From positions 6,144,501 to 6,208,500 of the forward strand of contig OZ005698.1 in assembly GCA_963930775.1 (NCBI GenBank): 64,000 nt of DNA. The letters are read 5' to 3'. A program made the translations under genes and the position numbers. Source of the DNA: Cliona cf. orientalis. Lineage: Eukaryota > Porifera > Demospongiae > Clionaida > Clionaidae. Positions 52,301 through 62,719 of the stretch are shown one piece after another; positions within the stretch are counted from its first letter, which is position 1; every line of letters begins with the position of its first letter. The notes below the pieces were generated by a model. The model did not search any database. It saw nothing but the letters and a program-made list of their open reading frames with translations, and had not been told where the DNA came from.

Positions 52301-54365
52301 TCCTTCCATCGCTGTATCCAGATACTTAGGAACTTTGTACTACAGCTTAAATTGACAGCTTGTACTACAATTTGAGAACAACGATTTGCTATTTTTTCAC
52401 CAGCTTGTTTAGTTGCCTTCAGTTTTCCAGTCAAAACTAGCTTCACCTTGCCTTGCTGTTGGGTGCCTGATAGTGTAGGAACTTGAATTTTGCATCCTTC
52501 TGCTTCCAGTGTGCTAATAAATGCACCACACTTGGTACGTAAGTATTTTGTCTCCCAAAATCCGACACTAACGCTGACAGTAGTAACAATGTTACTGTCA
52601 ACGTAAGTCTTGAGAGCCATCCAGCAGGTTTGAATGTCTTCAGATTTGAGCCCGTGAATTCTGACTCCTTGCCCACTTTCTTTCTCGATCCTGGTACGGT
52701 TATTTCTGCCAAATGATAGAAATGCATCTGTTAGCCCTGACACAGTGTGGTACTCAGGACGCATTTGAAACAGCTTCGATTGTGGTTTCAGCTCCTAAAC
52801 AAACAAGTAGAACAGTAAGATAAATCTATTAATATAATATCAGAATGTATGATCGGTAATAATAATATTATTAATCTTGCACTCACATTTAGTTCCTGAT
52901 ATGTTTCTTGTAAGATCTTGTAGTTGTGGCTGTAGATTTGGACAGTGAAAGACATGCTACTGGGGCCTTGCTCATGCTGACTACTTAAAATGCACACAAC
53001 ATCTTTGTCAGACTGGTTAATCCCAGGGAGAATAGACTCTTTTAGCTGAATAATGAAGCTGGGATTCCATGTTCCATGAAAAGCAAGTGTTTGTAGATTG
53101 CGGAGGAGCGTACTGGTACCAAGCTGGCTAGTTGAACTACTTATAGCAGTTCGAGTACCATGAAGATAGAGAACATTTTCACGTAGCATCAATTCAGCTG
53201 GCAAAGAATTCTTCACAGCTATTGACGCTACAGTTGGTGAGATATAGAAACGGTATCGAAGGTAGAGTAATTCTTCAGTGCTTCGACTAAGAGGCTCCAG
53301 TACCTTCTCATCTTCAATGTGACTCGACTGCTGTTCCATGTCATCCTTTTTCACACTGATAAAAAGTGAAAACTTCCCATCAAGTTTACTACCACGGAGT
53401 TTTTTCATGGCAGTTTCTGCAGCAGCACGAGATTTAAAGGTAACAAACCCATAGCCTTTGGTCCTTTTAGTCCGAAAATCACGGACTATAAGTGCCTTCT
53501 TTATGTGCTCCTTAAATTCGAAAAAGTGTGCTTCTAGATGTCTGCTGTTAATGTAATTAGGAAATTTTGATTTATTCACACTGACATATAGTTTACAATC
53601 ACTTTCAGATTGCTCTGTTTCATCGTCTGAGAAACAAGAAAGGTCAACGGTAGATGATGCTAAAGATGGTGAAAGAGAAGGGGCAGTTGATGAAGAAGGG
53701 GACAAAGTTGTTGAAGTCGATCCTTTTCTTCCCTTGAAATTAATGAATAGCTTGAATTTGCCATGGAGCTTGCTACTACGAAGGTTTTTCATTGCCACTT
53801 CAGCAGCGGCATGGGATATAAATGTTACAAAACCGTATCCTTTTGTTTGCTTAGTTTGCATGTCACGTACAATCATGGCATTCTCAATGGTATGCTCAAA
53901 CTCAGAAAAATGGTTTCTCAAGTGACCGGAATTTACATAATTCGGAAATTTGGAATCAAATACACCTACATAGAGTGTTGTGTTGGTGGAATCAGAATCA
54001 GAATCAGAAACAGATTCTGTATCTGAATCTGGTAGGTACGCAGCACCCTTGGCTGAACCCTTTCGCGCATACTTTTTAATCTTAAGCGGAAACTTGCCAC
54101 GAAGTAGCGACCCCTGAAGTGTCTGCATTGCTTCATTGGCAGCAGAGCTTGAAGTGAAATTGATAAAAGCATACCCTTTTGATTTCATTGTATCCTTTTC
54201 TCTTTGCACTTTTGAGTTCACAATAACATGCTCGAACTGTTGAAAGTGCTGCTTTAGATGTTGCCCAGTGATGTAGTCTGGCAGCTTTTGTCCTCTGATG
54301 CTAACAAACAGAGTACTATCTTTGTTTTCCTTACGATGCTGTGAATGTCTGCCTCTTTTGCTCAT
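49357..54365 (-). CDS. PARP14-like mono-ADP-ribosyltransferase B, three RRMs
   Basis: Exons 52887-54365 and 49357-52794, phase 0, encode 1,638 residues. ATG at 54365 (MSKRGRHSQ) is chosen because it aligns with PARP-A's start. Order: RRM1 (about 18-98), RRM2 (130-210) and RRM3 (258-338), with Ser/Asp-rich linkers; KH-like segments; a macro-like domain (about 921-1093); WWE1 (about 1122-1186, YEWYWEDDKK); WWE2 (about 1202-1268, VQWYYRDDKK); and an ART domain (about 1405-1608). The triad is LWHGS (His1481), ANYF (Tyr1513) and CRVYMTY (Val1588 in the Glu position), so mono-ADP-ribosylation is expected. RRM2 and RRM3 are far more alike (both KGYGFVTF, then AAAE.AMK.LR.SKL) than either is to RRM1, so they arose by recent internal duplication. 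The macro-like domain lacks the glycine-rich ligand loop. It lies in the opposite orientation to PARP-A, with the same intron site. Confidence 0.94.
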
Positions 54366-55322
54366 TATGATGCAATTCACAAAAAAATCTTTCTGAATCA
54401 CTGGATGTATGCATGCATAGTGTTGTTATAATAATTATTATAGTTTCTGTGCCACGTTGCTGCATGTACATGCAAGAAGGTAGATCTATTGTGTATATAC
54501 TTGAACTACTATAATATTATTTGAACTGTTAATTCCCCCACTGCACCTGATCTGGCTACGGTACGCATGCTATAGTACTAAAAGGGTAAAAGCTTGTAAA
54601 TAGAGAAGCCATAGTATATGATACAGAAGTTAGTACTTCATTATGTTTATGTACCATCTGTATATGCAAAGGAACAAATATGTTCCCCCCCCCCCCAACA
54701 TAATACTTCTTTGTGGTCAATCATCCATTTCCCATATCCTGTCCAAATGTGTTGCACAACATTGAATTCTCACTTGGCTTACTCCATAGTGGCAATATAA
54801 AGTATAGACTAAAAACATTATCTTTTTGTCATTAGGCCACACAGAATAAATTGTTTGTTTGAATTAACATGACCATGAAATAGTAGGGTCGGTCGGTCGG
54901 GCGGATGATAATTTAACCGAAGAATTTTAATTACAAGTGTCAGTGTTTCTATGTAAACTTGAAGTATTCCAGCTGTCTAGCTATGTGGTAGCTTAAAAAT
55001 ACATTATTTTTAAGACAGTCCTATTAAAAGTCTAAGTCGGTATATATGCCTGTAGTAAACTCAGCTATTGCATGGATGCTTTAAATTTTATAGTCGGCCG
55101 GAATAGTTCAAACAAACTTTTAATTCTGGGTGGCCTTATCATCTATAGTCCATTAGCATTTCTTTGATAAAAACCAATTATATGATGTTATTCCATGATT
55201 AAAGAAATAAAAAGAACATTAATTCAACAATAATACATATAACTTTGTATACTGTAATTTATTGGGTCATCATTAAAAACAGTGGACTACCTATTACGAA
55301 CTCTCAGCCTTACAATCAGTTA
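54366..55322. other. Upstream flank of PARP-B, no gene seen
   Basis: Presumed promoter side of PARP-B. It contains a C14 run near 54686 and short GGTCGGTCGGTCGGGCGG microrepeats near 54887. No exon was recognised. Confidence 0.4.
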
Positions 55323-55740
55323 CAGTGGAACCTCTCTATTATTAAGGCCTTCCGAAATAAGGACAACTCCTTTAATCAGGACACTGCCTGTTGTCCCAGC
55401 TACATACAAAATAACCACTGACATAAGGACACCTCTTTATCAAGACATTTCCACATTGTCCCGACGGTGTCTGTAATAGTGTTTCCCGTTTAGCTACCAA
55501 TATTCCCTGACACCGAGAAGAGAATTAGTTTCAGCTATTCTAATATTATTGCTGTCGTATTTCGCTTGCTCTGACATTCAAGTTCGCTTCCCTTGCTCAG
55601 GTTCAGTATAACTTTCTTAATCAGAGTTAGTTGGCTTTGGATGGGCTTTCTCTGATGAACTTTCTTCACCATCCCAGGCTGCTTTCGATGTTGTAGTAGA
55701 GTTGTTGGCATTGGTCAAGATTGCAGATTATCATAAACTA
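55323..55740 (-). mobile_element. pogo/Tigger-like transposon remnant
   Basis: CAGTGGAACCTCTCTATTA at 55323 resembles the Tigger terminus. About 300 bp inward the minus strand reads an ORF tail (about 55735-55630), ILTNANNSTTTSKAAWDGEE and then ending PKPTNSD before a stop, in the place where a transposase C-terminus would sit. No other terminus or DDE domain was found, so only one end survives. Confidence 0.5.
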
Positions 55741-57379
55741 ATAATTATAGCATGTCTCATATGATAAACTTGGTGTATCATTTCTGAAGCATAATTATGC
55801 ATAAATATTGTTTATGGTACAAATTTTTTATGGCTTCACGAAAGCTCACCCTGCAAAGACAATTCTCTAGTCACAATTATTAGGCAGGGCTTGGCCATAG
55901 TTTTACAACTTCCATAAAGGTTCTCCATTCATGTTTTACTGGGCAAAAGCAGCAATCTAGAACAAACTCAAAGGATCAAGCTAAACCTTCGTAACAACCG
56001 ATTATCGGTTCAATATTCATCATGATGAATTAAGCTTTCGTTATCTGTAACAGCTGCAGCTCTGTGTGCTATGATGACTGGTGCTCCAGGTTTGAGTACG
56101 TTTTGTACTATACAACAATGCATGAGTGACTTGTATGCAATATAATGGTAGAGATACCAAGACGTGGTCGCTGGCAGTACATTGCTGAGGCACAGGACGA
56201 AACTCCTTTGAGGAATCGAGAGCTCCTTGTTTAAAGCAAAACTTTCATTCATTACCACAATAAAATTAATATGATTATTCTGCTTTCAGATTATCAGGAG
56301 GAGGCCACTTTTCAAAGTGCAAAGTAACCTGGGCACCGTTGTATTGGCTCCTGACTGAATTTCATTCAAGGATACTAGTCAGATGCATGCCTACTCTACA
56401 ATACACAGCATTCGCTTGCCTAGAATATTATGGCCAATTGGAGGTTGCATCTAGCCTGGAGGGACAAGAATGTAAGTCTATCAATTGGAGGTTGCATCCA
56501 GCCTGGAGGGACAGGGGCATAAAGCTGATGACTTACACGGGCATAAAGCTACGTTTTGATGACTATCAATATGTCCGTATGTACTTGTACAATATTAAGT
56601 GCTTTCTATGGTATACATAATAATATTATTATGGTTAGTATGTTATGCCTACATTTGCAATGCAAAATGTGCAGGTTATTGTAGTTATAGAGAAACCAAG
56701 TACAGTCCAGAAGACTCATGGAATATTGAGGAACCAAGTACAGTGCAGAAGAGTCGTGGAATATTGAGCAACATTATACCTAAATTTTTATAACTTTAGG
56801 TCTATTTATAGTACAACATCTAATCCATGCACGATACATGTAGGACCTGGTGATAATCTAGTTAGCTACCTGGCCTGATTGACAGTATGCATGTATACTC
56901 GAACCAAAGTCGGCATGTTATCTAACTTAGTCTAGTCCTCCGTAAAAAAAAACTATTCTTCCTGCATAATGCCTCAATTGCCTCTAGTCCCAATGCATGC
57001 TGATGTGTGCTCCAATCCAAAAATGGAAATTTTCCTCCATATCTAGCTACATGCAAAAGTGTAAAGGATAATTAAAAGTAATTGGTCATATCCAGGCATC
57101 CAAGTGACTCGTAATCACGACAAATCAAATTCGGTGAAAAATTGCCACTTATAGTCACGCCTATTGAAAGTGCCTACTCAATGCATGCATAATGCATGCA
57201 CATTGCATTTAATAATGTTTGTTTTTGCTCAACATGTGCCCAAAATTAATATAATATTATTATTATGAACTGGTAAAGATCTTTTGAAATGCAATAATGC
57301 TCATGATATCTATTACATCACTAGCTTTACTGTTTGGCTGCCAACTAGCCGGATCTGCTGACTGAATTCTGAAGCCCTA
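55741..57379. other. Intergenic with two small tandem duplications
   Basis: Direct repeats of about 45 bp at 56432-56516 (CAATTGGAGGTTGCATC twice) and 38 bp at 56690-56767 (GAACCAAGTACAGT twice). ORFs here have no splice or family support. Confidence 0.5.
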
Positions 57380-57545
57380 CAGAATATAAGGTAGCTATAT
57401 TAATTTCAGATCTCGTTAAGTACAGAGATCCTACGAGAACTTAAATATTTCAAGAAAAAAATCAAAGTATAAAGCGAGATTTGAACCCACTACATTCTGT
57501 TCCGCACACAAGAGCCCCAACCACTACACCACCGCCATTGTCGCT
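57380..57545 (-). mobile_element. tRNA-derived SINE
   Basis: On the minus strand the head (about 57536-57474) reads GCGGTGGTGTAGTGGTTGGG (A box-like TGGTGTAGTGG), then a tRNA-like middle and TAGTGGGTTCAAATCTCGC (B box GGTTCAAATCT). It cannot form a full cloverleaf with a normal anticodon stem, so it is not a functional tRNA. An unrelated AT-rich body follows. The layout is that of a tRNA-headed SINE; the 3' border is uncertain. Confidence 0.6.
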
Positions 57546-57756
57546 GCTGCTAATCATTATTTTACCCCTTTCATAGACAAACCCTAGAGACTAACCCTGG
57601 TATACCATTGGCAACCCATCCCCAAATCCCCCAGCCCCTCCCATCCATACCGCGACCTTAACTACGCGCCAATAATCTAACTACGATCTCTATACATAAT
57701 AATTTTGATCAATTTCAGCTGACATCACTGGGACTAAACAGCATTTCCATTATTAA

Positions 57757-57783
57757 CCCTCGGCACATGCGCGAGGGTTATGA
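57757..57783. repeat. CG-core near-palindrome (repeat Y end)
   Basis: AACCCTCGGCACATGCGCGAGGGTT is followed by GATAGTCGTTCTGTGTG and a GAGT run. Similar in design to the repeat X end at 21916-21943 (palindrome plus short tandem bases), but a different sequence. Confidence 0.5.
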
Positions 57784-57853
57784 TAGTCGTTCTGTGTGTA
57801 AGTGAGTGAGTGAGTGAGTGTGTGCGTCTGTTACCACGCTAGCTACTACATAC

Positions 57854-58097
57854 CTGTTTTATACGTTGAAAACAAGGTGCCATTAGGCTTTTCGTCATAG
57901 GTACAATATATGCATTGTGTGGATTTCATCGAAAATGCTTTGTTCAAAGGTTTTGGCGACATTTTCTGACCACCACGGCCTTCTTCGCTTCTTGTCGAGC
58001 TCTCGCTCGATGAAAGAGACAGTAGCCGCTTCATTTCAAGAAGATTAGTGTGCAGCTCAAGTGATAGTTCTTGTAACTGGACTGACTCATCACTATT
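57854..58097 (-). other. Possible exon of an unrecognised gene
   Basis: The minus-strand frame is open for about 80 codons. It includes LQELSLELHTNLLEMKRLLS (amphipathic, coiled-coil-like), a Ser-rich stretch and STQCIYCTYDEKPNGT, then a good donor ACAG|GTATGT at 57854/57853. The frame has no ATG at its 5' end (the first is about 50 bp in), so it may be an internal exon, with a possible TAG acceptor near 58093. No matching further exon was found downstream. Function unknown. Confidence 0.25.
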
Positions 58098-58100
58098 CAC

Positions 58101-59450
58101 AGTAGGCTATCAACTACGCTTCTTGGCTTTACTTTGTACTAGATCTGCTGATCTGGCATGCACGTGGTACTATTACTTAATACCATGCAATCAGTAATGC
58201 ATTCATGTGGTCATAGTTACTCTCTACAACACTGCTAACAGCAACAGTGTTGCAGGCTTAGCTTGCAAATTTGCAACATGTAGACTAGTCACTACTGCAA
58301 TAAATTATCGGTGCGTGGTTATGACGTAATCACATGCGCATAATATTACATAATGATTTCAGTAATAATATACGCGGTATGGATGGGGGGTTGGGGATGA
58401 GTTGCATAAATCTCACAGCGCTGAGGGTTTAGCACCTATGGTGTTCATTCTTAAATTCACAACAAACTTGATTTATACCATGCATGCACATAAAAGTGGA
58501 TCTATAGATAGATTGCACAATGTGTGCGCAGGGTATGTGCTCTACTGCGTTATGCATGCGGCAGTGGAATTAATACTATAATATATTATACTAGAGTAAT
58601 TTACCGATCATCGGATATCATCGAATCCCGGACATGCGGTTTTAGATGAATTTGGCCGGAATCATAGTCATGGTAGGCCATATACTAAATGATTTCATGC
58701 TTCCTACAACTTTCTTTAGCTTACAAGTGGAGCTACCAGTAGTCATCCTCTATTTGCGTCCGATTCATCGAAAATGGTTGGGTGGAGTCCCACTGGTGGG
58801 CGTGGCTAAACACGATCGAAATGGTGGACCGGAGTTAGCTGCTAGCGCATGTACCTGTAGCAGCGTTGACCGATTCTGATCATCACCAAGATAGAATATA
58901 CAAGCATGTCCGAGATTTGAAGCGGAGGTCCGGTTTATAAATTTCTAACACTGTATCTTTGAGCACAATTTGCACGCGTTGCAACAAAGATTGGGACATA
59001 CGGTTTGCGTCATTCGTTAGCTGACTGGTAGCTCTATCTACTGAGTACTCTATCATTTAAAATCATTGTTATGTCCGAAAGTTATGGGTTGCTTTATAAA
59101 AACCGTCCGGATTTCGATGATCTACTCTATAGTTGACATAAAATTAATGAATTCCAATCAGTACAATTGTTCATCACATTGATAATTAAGATGCATGACA
59201 ATGTCATTGCCAGAAAAACTGTAGTAATGCGGTTAAATTGCAGCTGTATGACTTAACGAATTTCATACCAAAGTCTGGTTAATAAGTGCACATGTGTGTA
59301 TTTTTAATAAGCATATACATGTACTTCCTTCCTGTTGCTAAATATTGTCTTAGACTAATAAGCGCATGCGCCCATAAAGATGACAGTAATATGTTCATCG
59401 TTCAATCAAGAAATTGTTCATGCTCTGCATGGTTAGAATTTGTTCATTAA
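58101..59450. other. Intergenic, no gene seen
   Basis: A partial repeat X end (GGGTATGTGCTCTAC) lies near 58530. Otherwise no recognisable gene. Confidence 0.4.
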
Positions 59451-59696
59451 GGCCATATAAAATAACTTACTTGATTCTCATCCCCGCCCATCCCAATTTT
59501 TACAGGCCGCCTCTATGAATTTTATTGCTATCGTGCGTGCGCAGTAGCAACCCTTTACCAAATATCTTGAAAATATGCTCCAAATACTGCTCTTTCTAGT
59601 GTCCTGATGAGTAAAAAATAAAAATAAAATGCCTCCTCCCATTCCTATTTTTTGGAAAAAGGTGGATGAGAATCAAGTAAGTTATTTTATATGGCC
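59451..59696. mobile_element. 246-bp Harbinger-like MITE, TAA duplication
   Basis: The ends GGCCATATAAAATAACTTAC and GTAAGTTATTTTATATGGCC are perfect inverted repeats that continue to 33 bp (CTTGATTCTCATCC). It is flanked by TAA at 59448-59450 and 59697-59699. Perfect long TIRs suggest a recent insertion. Confidence 0.88.
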
Positions 59697-61013
59697 TAAC
59701 CTATTTTCGGATAGCCAGCTGCACAAGACTGGCTATACTCAATACAGTAACCGTGGTGTTCCACTGGGACGGGGTCGGACTTTTGACCTTGACTTCGAAG
59801 CGAGTATGACACTGTGCATTATGTGGCCTTATCGCAGGCCCTACTGCCACCTTTTCTATAATTATATTGTTGAAAGATTGGCCAGGGAGCCTGCATGGTA
59901 ACGAGGCCCTTCATGCTACATGTACATGTAGCCCAGCCAGAGAGGATAATTTAGTACCTCTAACAAGACTAGTATATTTGATATCATGATCATGCATGGG
60001 ATCGATAATATTGAGGATAATGTGGCTATGAGCTACTAACAGGACAATCAAGATTGCCAGTTAGTACAGTGCGCATGCGCAGATAATCGTAGCTCTGAAT
60101 TTTGAACCTATGCTATTATGGCATAGACCACACCCCGGCCTCACTGCAGGCAGCTGCTCGAACTCATTGTGCAATGGCGACGTTCTCGCTCTGCTCAAAT
60201 GTCGAATCTACCATCAGACTGTGACAAAGAATAGAACTCGCCCTTCGAGGCTCGATGGCCTGCTGGGTAGGAATCTCTCGAAATGTGCAGTGCTTTGTGC
60301 CATTCGCTCGACAATGCATCTCTATGGCCACTCTTGTTTATGCACACGGCACTACAATTCTGACTAATTGTGAGACTTTTAAACTTGTAGAAGAGTGCAT
60401 CTTTTGTGCCCTCCAGGTTAAGATACCGACTATATTATATAAGAATACTTTGGCAAAATTGACTTCGCGAGGATACTAAATGAAGCAGAAAGGTGAACTT
60501 TCTTCTCTCTTCGGCTATGTTTAGCGTTCATTTTCGAGCTTAGCTACCATCACAAGGTGCGTTGGGCTCGATTGATCAATAGCTGTGGGCGTGGCACACA
60601 GCACGTGGTTGGCTGCTTGCGTGTGTGTGCCGTACAACTTCATATTTATGGTAACACCAGGAATTTAGGTAAGGGGGTGCTAATCTACGCGCGCAAAATT
60701 TTAGGCCACGCCTATTTATTAACCAGTAAGGTCAAAGTTCAAATCATAGCTAGCGAGCTGGCTCAAGATTTTCGGCCAAATATTTGAATAAGATAAGTGT
60801 CTAACTGTCTTCTATTATTTTTGTAGTAGATGACGGTTTGGAGTAGGTAAGAGGGTGCTGGATGAGGCTGTTCTATGGATCATGTCAACTAGTCCAAGAG
60901 CAGAAGGGGGTGCTCGCTGAGCCCCCTGAGCCCCCCCCCCCCCCCCCCCCTCTGGCTATGCCACTGGTTAATTTCAAATGGTTTTAAAATAGTAACGTGC
61001 AGCCCCTATATAG
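59697..61013. other. Intergenic with repeat fragments
   Basis: Short ORFs at 60110-60480 lack splice and family support. A 20-C run at 60931-60950 followed by GGCTATGCCACTG looks like the right end of a hAT-type element related to 12599-13029; its left end was not found. Confidence 0.4.
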
Positions 61014-61355
61014 CATAGGCGTAGGAATAGGAGGGGCCGGGGGGGCCATGGCCCCCCAACCATCTGACAGATTGCTGGCCAGAGAGCCCAAGATACAGCC
61101 TATCAACAGATATTTCATAGGCCTGACTGAGTTAACTTATGAAACTTCATGAATAAACAGCCAAATAGTATGCTCTACTTGACTTACTGCTTGTTCTACA
61201 ACCAGGAAACCTCTTGCCTCACTTGTCACACAGCCTCGTTGATGCGAAAATGGGCGTGGTTCAAAGGAAATGTGGGTGTGGTCAAACAATCGCGCGCGCT
61301 TCGTGTGTTGCTATCTTTTGGCCCCTCCAATCTTATACATGTTCCTACGCCTATG
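61014..61355. mobile_element. 342-bp MITE with CATAGGCGTAGGAA ends
   Basis: CATAGGCGTAGGAA and TTCCTACGCCTATG are perfectly inverted, and the flanks share TATAG (61009-61013 and 61356-61360). The interior has GGGGCCGGGGGGGCC and CGCGCGCG. No transposase is present. Confidence 0.75.
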
Positions 61356-61843
61356 TATAGGGACACAGTACATAAATAATTATATAACCTTTACCATATG
61401 GAGCTAGGGATGTGGTAAGCATTTAATTACGAATGAAAAGTGTGCCAAACCACGAATTTCCATTAATCATCTCTTCTGCTTACCCATGATTATTAAATTT
61501 GGCGATTAATCAAATGCAGGCGTCCAGTATTTCAATACTATATGATTGATATAGCTAGTATACAACTTTCTTGAATTTCTATCCATAGTTGTTTATTATT
61601 ATGATACATTGATATATAGCATAGCTAGTGGCGGGGCGGGACGGGGTGGGGGGGGGGGGGGAGGGGGATTTACTCAATAGCATAGTTGCTATTATAATGG
61701 CCAAAAAGAATCATTGATATCCGCACAAAAATAATAAAATTCAGCTAAGCTATGGCTTATTCCAGAGTAAATATAATGGATCCGTGGATAAAGCACTAGT
61801 AACAAAGAAACAGCAGTTGGTGTTCAACTAGCTATATTAGCTA
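61356..61843. other. Intergenic, no gene seen
   Basis: AT-rich sequence with a G-rich run at about 61645-61668. Nothing else recognised. Confidence 0.4.
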
Positions 61844-62719
61844 TAGCGTAAAACCTCGATTATCGGCCGACTTGTGTTATCGGCCGAGCGCACATCGATT
61901 ATCGACCACTATTTTACGGATATTTACATGTTTATATGGAAAAATTTACAAAGGTGATGTGGAGCTCCGTTTATGCTCGAAGACTGGATCAGAGGTTTTG
62001 GACTCGTTTGAAGATACCAGGTAGGCTTAACATACTTCTACAACGTAAACACAAGGGAGAGAAGGGTAGAGAATGGTGTTGAACCAATTTAAATGGGCGT
62101 GACATGGCATACTGAATGGTGGTGGATCGTAAGGACTGGAAGCTAGCTACATCGCCTAATCCGATATTAGACACTTTACTTAGCTACTTTTATCCAGATC
62201 AGAAGAAAGGAGACAGTTCTCACATGAACCCCAGAAAGCATCACCGAAGTTAATATTAGCATTTATATCATCAATCATAAAATGTATTGTATACAATGTA
62301 GTAATGATTATTCATAGCTCGTTTTCACTGTATCTCAGTAATGGTGCATAAGAACGAGTTGGTTGTAATTGGTAAAGGGTAATCACACCTGCTGGTTTCA
62401 GTACTGTTGACCAGGAGTGGCAATTTTGAACAGGTAAGAGTCGACAAACAAAAAGGCTCGATTTGGCCGATAATAATTGAAGAGCAGGTGTATGTACAGC
62501 CGATAATACCTGGTGGTTGACGATAATACAGGCCAGCGAACAGGAGTTTGGAGAGATCACTGTACTGTGTCTGCTATTCAAAGGTACATTATTTTTATAT
62601 AACTGTGTAGAGAACCATAAGACCAGTCTGTAGGTCTTTGAAGTAGAGCCTAGAACCATTCCTACTTCAAGTTACGCCCGGAGGCGCAAACTATGGCCGA
62701 TAATCGAGGTTTTACGCTA
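61844..62719. mobile_element. Uninterrupted Tigger/pogo-like element, 876 bp
   Basis: The ends TAGCGTAAAACCTCGATTAT and ATAATCGAGGTTTTACGCTA are perfect inverted repeats, and TA occurs outside each end. This is the same element as 18606-21776, in opposite orientation and without its insertion. ORFs inside are short. The ATAATCGAGGTT terminus resembles Tigger ends. Confidence 0.88.

Noticed and set aside
56010-56258. Minus-strand ORF of 82 codons
   Set aside because: The frame begins without clear splice signals, no neighbouring exon fits, and no family is recognised. A nearby minus-strand 25-codon frame ending at about 56285 is equally unsupported.
57474-57536. tRNA gene on the minus strand
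   Set aside because: The A and B boxes are present, but the acceptor and anticodon stems do not pair, so it was called a SINE head.
60110-60479. Overlapping plus-strand ORFs
   Set aside because: No splice support, no domain, and the area is bordered by repeat fragments; probably chance or old transposon sequence.
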